Source: Pinirhizobacter soli
Lineage (GTDB): Bacteria > Pseudomonadota > Gammaproteobacteria > Xanthomonadales > Rhodanobacteraceae
Assembly: GCF_015905305.1 (NCBI RefSeq)
Contig: NZ_JADZLQ010000001.1
Coordinates: 372,001 to 436,000 of the forward strand
Reading direction: 5' to 3'
Length of the DNA stretch: 64,000 bases
Positions 52,601 to 60,600 of this stretch are shown here, one piece after another. Each line of letters begins with the position of its first letter. Position 1 is the first letter of the stretch. The notes under the pieces are model-generated. The model ran no database searches and was not told the origin of the DNA. It worked only from the letters and a program-made list of their open reading frames with translations. Both the position numbers and the translations under genes were made by a program.

Positions 52601-52709
52601 CTTCCTGGGCGAAGGCGGAAGGGTCGGTGCCCTGGCGGCGCAGCACCCAGGGATCGCATTTCCCTGCGCTGGGAATTTCTGCCAAGGGAGCGGTGGCGCT
52701 GATCGGCAC
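49644..52709 (-). CDS. Fused GH65 disaccharide phosphorylase / beta-phosphoglucomutase
   Basis: 1,021 residues from a GTG. Residues 1 to about 780 are a GH65 phosphorylase: N-terminal beta-sandwich, then the (alpha/alpha)6 barrel with EVTGPDEY (495-502, which carries the general acid) and NNNFYTNRMA. Known GH65 members phosphorolyse maltose, trehalose, kojibiose and related alpha-glucosides to beta-glucose 1-phosphate. After an Ala/Pro linker, residues about 797-1000 are a complete HAD-type beta-phosphoglucomutase: FDLDGVIADT with D802 and D804, VGLASASRNAPLLL, and HSKPHPEIFL. The fusion would channel beta-G1P to glucose 6-phosphate in the cytoplasm. No signal peptide. Confidence 0.93.
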   Translation of the reverse strand: MPISATAPLAEIPSAGKCDPWVLRRQGTDPSAFAQEESLFAVANGALGVRGGLEEGGNHSQRSFIAGIWERSPIHYHERFSGFARHTDTRVPVADGTAIRLRLGDTLVDLAQGQWLDFTRELDMRRGVFRRTLRWRSASGQTLDIIAERLAALDEPGLLAMRYQVISVDYQGPITLESSIDAGKAPVEQGDDPRIGAQIEGGLHLVDAHADERSAWVMQRTTHSDISLVCAQRHRVIEGDLAIGACKSTPRGVVQVFSGTLAPGQGVSIEKNVGYAWTDPGHGSAAERLHALAEAVLDRAGAMGFPALLVQQTGTLERFWNEVDLGCDDALVEQSLRFNLFHLYQSSGRDSSGSTAAKGLTGEGYEGHYFWDTEVFMLPALAPVAPEIARNMLAYRYRTLDRARAHAREMDHASGALYAWRTISGDECSSYFPSGSAQYHINAAVAWAVRHYWDVSGDDGFMLDEGAEILFETARVWRDVGHFSDRHDGAFCIHEVTGPDEYSALVNNNFYTNRMAQRHLADAAGTARWMAQAHPERFDALAARLCLTDFEVAQWRQAAAMMYLPTDAALDIYPQDDGFLDKPRLPANFQDHTNKQPLLLRLHPLTIYRYQVCKQADALLALMLAGEHVGVAAKRRNFDYYEGVTVHDSTLSASTFAVMAAEVGHADKAYDYFLDTLRVDLDDLHGNAAHGVHMAAMAGSQLALTWGFGGLRVRHGKPWLAPQLPKAWNYYRFGLHWQGCHLRVEVDATGVLYTLTRGEHLAFAHGGVPQTLQAGQSVRLALPALPAPAPALARPLKAVIFDLDGVIADTAVVHDAAWKRLAGEIGVSFGEGMGERLKGVDRMGSLDILLENAGRAFSMEEKFALAERKNDYYKAQVQVMGPHDLLPGARQAIEAARRQGLKVGLASASRNAPLLLDRLGIAKLFDHVVDAGLIGHSKPHPEIFLSAANALGVDPQECLGVEDAAAGIASILAAGMAAVGIGQPHVLADAHVVLSSVAELDLSFIKHIRREESATSASPAI

Positions 52710-52734
52710 GTTAACGGATTCCCGGCACGTCGGT

Positions 52735-52748
52735 TGTTATCGATATCA
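52735..52748. promoter_or_regulatory. LacI-family operator, proximal copy
   Basis: TGTTATCGATATCA is a 14-bp near-palindrome centred on CG, typical of LacI-family sites. It lies 26 bases upstream of the GH65-PGM start codon. An identical copy is at 52801-52814. Confidence 0.72.
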
Positions 52749-52800
52749 TTACCCGTAAACGATTGCATCCCGCCACAGGCGAGCGAACTGTGCCAGCGAT

Positions 52801-52814
52801 TGTTATCGATATCA
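52801..52814. promoter_or_regulatory. LacI-family operator, distal copy
   Basis: The same 14 bases as at 52735, in the same orientation, 66 bp away. It lies between the divergent GH65-PGM and LacI genes and could control both, possibly by DNA looping or by covering the GH65-PGM promoter. Confidence 0.72.
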
Positions 52815-52946
52815 AGCCGTCCGAACGAAGTAACTTCACGGTAGCGTCACACCGTCGTTACATATTGCAGTGCACAATTACAGGTTGGCTGAATTCCCGG
52901 CGCCGATAAGGCACCATGGCCGCGGCCAGGCAACCATGCGGACGCC

Positions 52947-53993
52947 ATGGTTGCGACAGCACACAGGGAACCCAAGCCGTTGAGCCGGACGACTAAAGCC
53001 ACTGCAGGTCGCGTGCTGCCGTCCAGCCCTACCATGGCAGACCTCGCACGCCTGTCGGGCGTGTCGAAGATCACCGTTTCCCGCGCCCTGGGCGACAGCC
53101 CTCTGGTCAATGCCCAGACCCGTGATCGCATCCAGTCGATTGCCCGCGAGCATGGCTACAAACTGAACGTCAATGCGCGCAACCTGCGGCTGCGCCGCAG
53201 CCATACCGTTGCCGTGATCGTAGAGATGAAGCCCACGGCGCAACGCGGCATGTTCGATCCCTACCCGCTTGCCCTGCTCGGCGGCATCTCGCAGGAGCTC
53301 ACCGCCGCCGGCTACAGCGTGCTGTTGACTACGCGCCAGGGTGCCACGGTAGCGGCGGTGCAGGCAGCCGACGGCCTGATCCTGCTCGGCCAGGGCGCGA
53401 ACCAGGAAGCGGTACGCCGCTTCGACCGCCTGGGGTTGCCTATGGCGGTATGGGGCGCCACGTCGGTGGCCGGTTCCCACGTCACCATCGGCAGCGACAA
53501 CCGCGGCGGCGGCGCGCGCGTGGCGGAACATTTCTTCGCCCTGGGAAGGCGGCAACCGATCTTCATCGGCAATCCCAGCCATCCGGAAATCTTCGACCGC
53601 CTCAACGGTTTCGTCGACACACTGGCCGCACGCGGCATCAAGCCATTGCTACTTAAGCGGGACGAATTCACTCCCGAATCAGGTGCCGAGGCCGTCCAGG
53701 CGTTGCATGCACGCGGCGTGGCCTTCGACGCCATCTTCGCCTGCAACGACTTGCTGGCGATGGGTGCCATCCGCGCCGCCGTCGAACTGGGCAAGTCCGT
53801 TCCCCGCGATGTTTCGGTGGTGGGCTACGACGATATGCCCGCGGGCGCCACGTTCCTCCCGGCCCTGTCCACCGTGCGCCAGGACTGGCAGCTCGGCGGC
53901 ACACTGCTCGCTCGCAAGGTGCTGGGCCTGATTGGCCACGAAGACGCCGAATCGGAGAGCCTGCCTGTTGAACTGGTGATCCGCGGCACCTGA
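52947..53993 (+). CDS. LacI-family transcriptional repressor
   Basis: 348 residues. The DNA-binding HTH (MADLARLSGVSKITVSRALGD and the hinge helix region) begins at about residue 30, after a basic N-terminal extension; a start at the internal ATG (53034) is possible. The periplasmic-binding-protein-like core runs from about 85 to 345, with AVIVEMKPT and the dimer and ligand segments SDNRGGGARVAEHF and VVGYDDMPAGATFLPALSTVRQ. It diverges from GH65-PGM, so the two operators between are its probable targets. The inducer is likely a sugar or sugar phosphate of that pathway. Confidence 0.92.
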   Translation: MVATAHREPKPLSRTTKATAGRVLPSSPTMADLARLSGVSKITVSRALGDSPLVNAQTRDRIQSIAREHGYKLNVNARNLRLRRSHTVAVIVEMKPTAQRGMFDPYPLALLGGISQELTAAGYSVLLTTRQGATVAAVQAADGLILLGQGANQEAVRRFDRLGLPMAVWGATSVAGSHVTIGSDNRGGGARVAEHFFALGRRQPIFIGNPSHPEIFDRLNGFVDTLAARGIKPLLLKRDEFTPESGAEAVQALHARGVAFDAIFACNDLLAMGAIRAAVELGKSVPRDVSVVGYDDMPAGATFLPALSTVRQDWQLGGTLLARKVLGLIGHEDAESESLPVELVIRGT

Positions 53994-54070
53994 GATCGTA
54001 ACGCCAGGGGAAACAATGCGTGCGCGCGGCGAACGTTTCCATCCACGCTCGGGCAACCTACATTGGGTGC

Positions 54071-54880
54071 ATGGACACCAACGCTTCCCCTACTGCCCCC
54101 GCCCTATTCATTTCCCACGGAGCGCCCACCTTTGCCCTTCAACCTGGCCAGCTTGGCCCGGTACTGACAGCGGCAGGACGGCGCATGGGAACGGTGAAGG
54201 CGGTACTTATCGTCTCGCCACACTGGACGACGCGCGGTGTGCGCGTAGCCACAACACCCGCACCCGACACGATCCACGATTTCGGCGGGTTTCCCGAACC
54301 GCTTTACCAGCTGAGCTATCGGGCGCCGGGCGCACCCGATTGGGCCGCGCATGCCGTGCAGTTGCTCGAATCGGCCGGTTTCGCCGCCGAGCCCGATGCC
54401 GGGCGCGGGCTTGACCATGGCGCATGGGTGCCACTGCGGTATCTGTTGCCCGAGGCGAACACGCCGGTGTTCCAGGTGTCCATGCCGCGCGACTTCGATA
54501 CCGCAGCAGCCTTGCGCATGGGCCGCGCACTGGCGCCGCTGCGGGCGCAGGGCGTGGCGATCGTGGGTTCGGGAAGCCTCACCCACAACCTCTATGAGGT
54601 ATTCCACGGCGGCAAGGAAGCGCCCTATGCGCAGGCATTTGCCAACTGGACGACCCGGGCAGTACTGGGCGGCGACACCGATGCGCTGCTGCATTACCGC
54701 GTGCATGCGCCGTCCGCCGAGCGTGCACATCCCACCGAGGAACATTTCCTGCCACTCATGGTGGCCGCCGGTGCAGCCACCGAAGGCGAACAGGCGCAGC
54801 TGCTTCCCGGCGGCATGACCTACGGCGTGCTGGCGATGGATTCCTATGCGTGGGGGCTGCCCCTTCCCGACGCTGCTTGA
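54071..54880 (+). CDS. DODA-type extradiol dioxygenase (4,5-DOPA dioxygenase family)
   Basis: 269 residues. The ATG at 54071 is chosen because the conserved domain begins at once. Metal ligands of the YgiD/LigB-like family are H16 in LFISHGAPT, H51 in VSPHWTTRG and a third His in the HPTEEHFLPL segment; GLDHGAWVPLRYL and GSGSLTHNLYEV are also conserved. The family cleaves catechols such as DOPA, but the true substrate here is unknown. It precedes the YbhN-like gene by 46 bases on the same strand. Confidence 0.92.
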   Translation: MDTNASPTAPALFISHGAPTFALQPGQLGPVLTAAGRRMGTVKAVLIVSPHWTTRGVRVATTPAPDTIHDFGGFPEPLYQLSYRAPGAPDWAAHAVQLLESAGFAAEPDAGRGLDHGAWVPLRYLLPEANTPVFQVSMPRDFDTAAALRMGRALAPLRAQGVAIVGSGSLTHNLYEVFHGGKEAPYAQAFANWTTRAVLGGDTDALLHYRVHAPSAERAHPTEEHFLPLMVAAGAATEGEQAQLLPGGMTYGVLAMDSYAWGLPLPDAA

Positions 54881-54926
54881 GCCACAATGGCCGCCACCGC
54901 CGTATCGCGGCGATCATGGCGAGTCG

Positions 54927-55853
54927 ATGAAGGGAAGGACGTGGATACAGGTGGGCCTGGCGCTGGCACTACTGGCGCTGGCCATAGGTACCCTGGTGCA
55001 CCTGTCCAGGACCATGTCCTGGGCGAGCCTGCATAAGTCCTTCGCCGATACCTCGTGGTCGAGCATGCTGATCGCGCTGGGCGCCACGGTGGCGAGCTTC
55101 ACCGTGCTGGCGCTGTACGAGCGCTACGCCACGCAGGCGGTGGTTCCCGGACGCATCCCGCCAGGCCAGTCGCTCTCGGTGGGCTGGATGGCCCATGCGC
55201 TGTCGAACACGCTGGGCTTCCATGCATTCACCGGCGGTGCCGTGCGCTACCGGGCCTATAAGGCACGCGGACTCAATGCGATCGACATCGGCAGCATCGT
55301 CACCCTGGTCGGGATCAGTGTGGGCCTCGGTTCCGGTGGCCTGCTTGCGATCACCATGATCATCGCGCCGGAAGATCCCTGGACCCACCGTGTGGCCGGC
55401 GCGATCATCGCTATTGCCCTGCTGGCCACCATCTGGTGGCTGCCCGCGGCTAGCGGCAAGAAGCCGTTCCGTAACGTCACGGTACCCCGCATCCGCCGCG
55501 CCTGGCTTGCACAACAGCTGGTGTTGGGGCTTATCGAAGCCACGGCCGCGGCGATCGCCTTCTACATCCTGCTGCCTAAGGGCGCGGTGCCCAGTTTCAC
55601 CGGCCTGGTGCCGGTGCTGGTGATCGGCGTGCTGATCGGCATCGTCAGTCATTCGCCCGGTGGCCTTGGCGTGTTCGAGGCTACCGTGCTCGCCGCCCTG
55701 CCCTCGGTACCGGGCGAGGAAGTGCTGGCCGCGCTGGTGCTCTACCGCCTGATCTACAACCTGCTTCCGTGCACTGCGGCGGTGATGGTGTTCAGCTGGC
55801 AATACTTCCTGCGCAAGCGCCTGGCCAACCAGCCGGCGCCGGGCGAAGCATAA
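54927..55853 (+). CDS. YbhN-like (UPF0104, LPG-synthase TM region) membrane protein
   Basis: 308 residues from an ATG with GGCGAG upstream. About eight hydrophobic segments are visible (5-25, 42-62, 85-110, 125-150, 155-175, 200-220, 235-255, 275-295). Conserved marks of the family are NTLGFHAFTGGAVRYRAYKARGL and IVSHSPGGLGVFEATVLAALP, as in the transmembrane part of lysylphosphatidylglycerol synthases. The catalytic cytosolic domain of MprF is absent, so this is the YbhN subgroup of unknown function. It ends 12 bases before the convergent ATP-grasp gene. Confidence 0.88.
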   Translation: MKGRTWIQVGLALALLALAIGTLVHLSRTMSWASLHKSFADTSWSSMLIALGATVASFTVLALYERYATQAVVPGRIPPGQSLSVGWMAHALSNTLGFHAFTGGAVRYRAYKARGLNAIDIGSIVTLVGISVGLGSGGLLAITMIIAPEDPWTHRVAGAIIAIALLATIWWLPAASGKKPFRNVTVPRIRRAWLAQQLVLGLIEATAAAIAFYILLPKGAVPSFTGLVPVLVIGVLIGIVSHSPGGLGVFEATVLAALPSVPGEEVLAALVLYRLIYNLLPCTAAVMVFSWQYFLRKRLANQPAPGEA

Positions 55854-55865
55854 GGCAAGCAACGG

Positions 55866-56951
55866 CTAGTTCGACGGCGGATAGGTCCGCAACAGGCGTC
55901 TTTGGCGAAGGAACAACGACGCGAGCCTCCATCCGCTTACCGGGGCGTTGCCACGGGCTCGGGCCATGGCAGCGAGCCGGAAAAGCATCCGTTGCTTGGC
56001 GAAGACGATGCGGTAGACGTCGCTGATGCCATAGCGTGGATCCCACGCATGCACGGCCTCGGAACCTGCACCGTTGACTTCCATGATGGTGAATTCCCCC
56101 GCGGCCAGCGCCGCTGGCGTGGCATATCGGACATCGAAACGTCCCACGTGGAAATCACCCATGTCCCGGGCGATCTCGTCGACTTTCTCGGCCAGTGCCG
56201 CCGTGCGAAACCGCGCACCGTCTTCGTAACCGCCACCTACCCGCGTGGAGGCAACAGTCGCCACGCGCACCTGTTCACCCTTTGCGGGAATGTATCGTGG
56301 ATCGAACGACGAGGCGTGATGCGAATCGTGCATGCCACGCCGCGCGCGGATATCGCGCCACGCCAGGGTGCCGATATCGTCGACACCGTTACCGACCACA
56401 CTGGGAAATGCACGCAACAGGATAGCGAAGAGTTCGCCATGCGATTGCCCGGGTTCGCGCGTATAGAACAGCCCGGCTTCGCCAGGTTCGTCCAGGTACC
56501 GTTGCAGGATGAAATCCTCGCCTTCGGGAAAACGATCCAGGTAATCGGCAAGCCCCGCATCGTCATCGATGCGTCGCACGCCAAATCCGCACCAGCCGAT
56601 CTCGGGCTTGGCGACCACCGGGTAGGCCAGGCCCGCGTCACGGAGCCCGGCCGCAAGGCCCTGGACATCGCACTCGGCGAACTTCTTGCAGCTGATGTAC
56701 GGTGCCGTTGCGGCCTTCGCCAGCGGCCCCATCGCACGGAAATATTCGGACTTGCCTTCACCGACCAAGCCACCGGCAGTGATGCCAGGGTTGAGCGCCG
56801 ATGGCAATGTCAGGCTTCGATACCCGATGCCCAGCCAGCACCACTGCGCCACCATCGGCACCAGGTTCAGCCATTTGGGCAGTCGCTCGAAGCGGCCAAT
56901 TCGCGGGGCTGCCGCCAGTGGCCGTGCAAGGCGTCGGCCAAGCTCAGTCAT
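55866..56951 (-). CDS. ATP-grasp ligase-like protein
   Basis: 361 residues. The start at 56951 lies inside the end of the DUF1989 gene (eight-base overlap). The ATP-grasp fold is visible from about residue 100: YPVVAKPEIGWCGFGVRRI (ATP-binding lysine and glycine loop), EDFILQRYLDEPGEAGLFYTR, and VGRFDVRYATPAALAAGEFTIMEVNGAGSEA with Mg-binding acidic residues. Such enzymes form amide or ester bonds through acyl phosphates, as in D-Ala-D-Ala ligases. The partners are unknown. It is probably made together with the DUF1989 protein. It converges on the YbhN-like gene. Confidence 0.85.
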   Translation of the reverse strand: MTELGRRLARPLAAAPRIGRFERLPKWLNLVPMVAQWCWLGIGYRSLTLPSALNPGITAGGLVGEGKSEYFRAMGPLAKAATAPYISCKKFAECDVQGLAAGLRDAGLAYPVVAKPEIGWCGFGVRRIDDDAGLADYLDRFPEGEDFILQRYLDEPGEAGLFYTREPGQSHGELFAILLRAFPSVVGNGVDDIGTLAWRDIRARRGMHDSHHASSFDPRYIPAKGEQVRVATVASTRVGGGYEDGARFRTAALAEKVDEIARDMGDFHVGRFDVRYATPAALAAGEFTIMEVNGAGSEAVHAWDPRYGISDVYRIVFAKQRMLFRLAAMARARGNAPVSGWRLASLFLRQRRLLRTYPPSN

Positions 56952-57528
56952 CGTTGTGCACCAGGTAGTCGATTGGCTTGTAGGCGAAGTTGTTCGACTG
57001 CCCGGCCGAACAGGCGGTGAGCCCGACGATAAGGTCCATCCGTGCCTCGAACACGGTGCAGTCGCCGGCGCGGCTAAGCGGTGGTTCCACCGTGATGCTG
57101 CCATCGGCATGCACCGGGACGTTCATGAACACGTTGAAGGCCACCGGGATCTGATCGCCACTGATGCCATAGGGCGCCAGGGCCGCGGCAAGGTTGCCGA
57201 AACATCCGCGGTGCGGTTCGCTATCGCCGTAGAGCTTGCGGAACATCTCCGCCGAGCATGGCGTCAAGAGGAAATCGTGCCGCCCGACGTGGTCCTCGCC
57301 GATACGGAACATGGCCCGGCTGCGGTTGGAATAGAGCTCGTCCCCAGTGGAAAGATAGATTTTCCCCGCATAGTCGATGCTCCGGCCCGAGGAAATGACT
57401 TCCCGGGGATCGTCCAGGTTGAAGGCAACCAGGTCCGCCACCTGCTCGCCAAAGGGATCAGTGACTACCAGCCGTTGGCCGGCCTTCATCGGGAATGCAA
57501 CGCCGCTACGTGGGGGGATGCGTGGCAT
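56944..57528 (-). CDS. DUF1989 (urea carboxylase-associated-like) protein
   Basis: 194 residues from the ATG at 57528 with AGGT upstream; an in-frame GTG at 57552 is an alternative. The DUF1989 fold is seen in AGQRLVVTDPFGEQVADLVAFN, REVISSGRSIDYAGKIYLSTGDELYSN (in parts) and DFLLTPCSAEMFRKLYG, with the end GLTACSAGQSNNF. Relatives are found beside urea carboxylase genes, but no urea genes are near here. Its overlap with the ATP-grasp gene suggests a two-step pathway. The chemistry of DUF1989 is not established. Confidence 0.85.
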   Translation of the reverse strand: MPRIPPRSGVAFPMKAGQRLVVTDPFGEQVADLVAFNLDDPREVISSGRSIDYAGKIYLSTGDELYSNRSRAMFRIGEDHVGRHDFLLTPCSAEMFRKLYGDSEPHRGCFGNLAAALAPYGISGDQIPVAFNVFMNVPVHADGSITVEPPLSRAGDCTVFEARMDLIVGLTACSAGQSNNFAYKPIDYLVHNDD

Positions 57529-57588
57529 GACTACCTGTGACGGGGGATTCACCTTCGATGCTATGAGCAGTTGGCGTAACTCCCCGTG

Positions 57589-57615
57589 AAAAAAACGGGC
57601 GCCCGAAGGCGCCCG
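57589..57615 (-). terminator. Intrinsic terminator after the adhesin gene
   Basis: On the minus strand a perfect 8-bp GC stem closed by a TTCG tetraloop (57596-57615) is followed by seven T residues (57589-57595). It ends the adhesin transcript before the DUF1989 gene. Confidence 0.93.
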
Positions 57616-57688
57616 CTGTGGTGATCCGTCACCGCTTCCAGTCCGTTGGGCCGCGGCGTCCCTGCCGCGGTGACTTACCCGTAGCCGA

Positions 57689-60600
57689 TCAGTCTCCCAG
57701 GACGACACCCACGCCCATGCGGAAGATCGGCGAATCACCAGCCGCGGCCGACATGCCCGCGTTGAAGTTCACCCGACCGGTATCGTTCCAGCGCGACACG
57801 CCCACGCCCAGGGCGGACTCACCGCGATAGTTCGCGACACCAGCGTTGAGCACCGTCTTGCCGGGCATGTACGGCGTGACGTTGATCAAGGCCGCGGAAG
57901 CGGCGATGCCACGGTTGGCCTGGCGCTGCACCTCGCCGATCCGGCGGTTCACGCCGTCGAAGCGATCGTCGGTGTAACGGTTGGCCGTCGCCAGCGCATC
58001 CTGCACCTGGCCCCAGTTGGCGGCGTCGGTACGCTGCGAACCGGCCGCAACGTTGCTCACCACGCGCTCATGGCCTGCCGAGCCCACCGACACCGTGTCG
58101 GCGCGATCAGCCACGGACCCGGCACCGATGGCCACCGAATTGTCGGCCGTGGCCGAGGCGCCGGTACCCGCGGCAACGCTGTCCTTGCCGGTGGCAGAAG
58201 CTGGGCCACCGTCACCGTTGGCGGCGAAGGCCGGGTCACGACCACCCTCGCCATTGCCGGGCGCCGGTACGGGGGACGGCATGGCTGGACCGTTGCCGGG
58301 AGCAGCGTTGTTCTGGATATTGATCGACATGTTGGTCACGCTATCACCCAGCTGGTTTACCTGGTCCTGCAGGATCCACAACTGGCTGCCGTTGACGGCA
58401 TCGGTGCTGGTGGAGGACACAAGACCCGCCATGACGTTGGTCAGCTTCGTGCCGCCCAGGCCACCGAAGGTCACCGAGCCACGGTTGGAGCCGGCGTCGT
58501 AGACCACGGCGTCAAGCGTGCTGCCGTCGCCGCCGACGAGGCCGGCCTTCTTCAGCTGCCCGACGTTCACCGCATCGGTGTCGTCCGAACCCTCAGACAC
58601 GCCCTTGAGCTGACGCGTGCCGTCGGTGCCGGTGAAGTCAACGACCGTACCGCCGCTCGCCGCCGCCACCGTCACGCTCGCATTCGCACCGGCCTGCTGG
58701 ACCAAGCCCACCGAACCGTTGTTGATGCGGTCGCCCAGGTCGATGATGTCGCCTTCGTTCTTGGTGACACGGCCATCGAGATTGACAATATCGCCCTCGC
58801 TCTTCGTGACGCGCTCATTGGTCGCGAACAGCTGCGAACCATTCACCGCCTCCGCACTCGTCGCCGACAGTTCACCCGCGGCCACACCCGCCAGCTTGCG
58901 AGCGCCGTCCGTGCCGGCGAAATTCACCCGCCCGCCGTCCGTACCCGCAGCCACCGTGATATCGCGGCTGGTCTCATCCTGCTGCACCAGGCCGATCGAG
59001 CCGCTGCCCAGCTGCTTGCGGATATCGACGATGTCGCCTTCGTTCGTCGTCACGCGGCCGTCGAGGTTGGTAACGTTGGTTTCGGTGCTGGTCACGCGGT
59101 CGCCGATGGTAACGATGTCGCCTTCGTTCTTGGTCACGCGGCTGCCGATGGTGACGATATCGCCTTCGTTCTTGGTCACGCGGTCGCCGATGGTGACGAT
59201 GTCGCCTTCGTTCTTGGTCACGCGCTCATTGGTTGCGAACAGCTGCGAACCGTTCACCGCCTCAGCACTCGTCGCCGACAGTTCACCCGCGGCCACACCC
59301 GCCAGCTTGCGAGCGCCGTCCGTGCCGGCGAAATTCACCCGGCCGCCATCCGTACCCGCGGCCACCGTGATGTCGCGGCTGGTCGCATCCTGTTGCACCA
59401 GGCCGATCGAACCGCTGCCCAGCTGCTTGCGGATATCGACGATGTCGCCTTCGTTCGTCGTAACGCGGCCGTCGAGGTTGGTAATGTTGGTTTCGGTGCT
59501 GGTCACGCGGTCGCCGATGGTAACGATGTCGCCTTCGTTCTTGGTCACGCGCTTGCCGACAGTGACGATATCGCCTTCGGTCTTGGTCACGCGGTCGCCG
59601 ATGGTCACAATGTCGCCCTCGTTCTTGGTGACGCGGCCGTCGAGCTGGGTCGTATTGGCATTGAGCTGACCCAGGGCGTCGCCCACGTTGTCCACCGTCT
59701 TGTTGCCACCCTTGCCCAGGTCGGCCACGGTGTAGCTCGGCCGGTTGATCGTGCCGTCCGCTTTGACGGTCGAACCACCACCCAGCGAGCCGGCGACGCT
59801 TTGCGCCGTGCCCTTGAGCTGGGAAACATTCACCCCATCGGTATCGGCGGTGCCAGCGGCCAGGTTGATGATCTTGCGCTGCGTTGTGGCGTTACCCACT
59901 GACACCGTATTGGCCGTGGTCGCAGTTGAGCCCGCACCCAAGGCAACCGCATTGGAAGCAGTTGCGCTGGCGCCATTACCGAGCGCGATGCTGTTGCTGG
60001 CTTCGACGGTAGTCGAAGAGGTCACCTTAGCGCCGTTACCGATGGCGATACTATTATTGGCATGCTGTGCACTCGAGGCCGTAACCTTCGCCCCGGTACC
60101 GATGGCCAGGCTGTTGTCCGCATTGCCCGTGCCGGTAGCACCCGTCGTCGATACGGCCGCGCCATTACCCAGCGCCATGCTGCCGTTCGCGGTGCGCCCG
60201 TCACCGGCGGTTACCGTGGACTGGTTCCCCAAGGCGATGCCGGACGATGCGTTGGCGCCTACGTCCGCACGAATACCGAAAGCAACCGACGAGCCACCGG
60301 CGGCGCTCGCCAGATAGCCGACCGCCGAGGCGCCATTGGCGCTACGGGTACCCGTGCCGATCGACACGCCAAAATTAGCGTTGCTCTTGTTACCATCCTT
60401 GTCGACACCCGCTCGCGCATCTTCGCCGATGGCGACGGCGCCGGCGTTGTAGGACGCGGCCTTGACGCCCATCGCGATACTGCTCTGCAGGTTCGCGGAA
60501 GTGCCGGATTCGGCCACGGCGTTGTTGCCGATGGCAATGGCGCCCGCACTGAGTGTCTTCAGGGCCTTGGCATTGCTGCCGATCGCAATGGCATTGGCGC

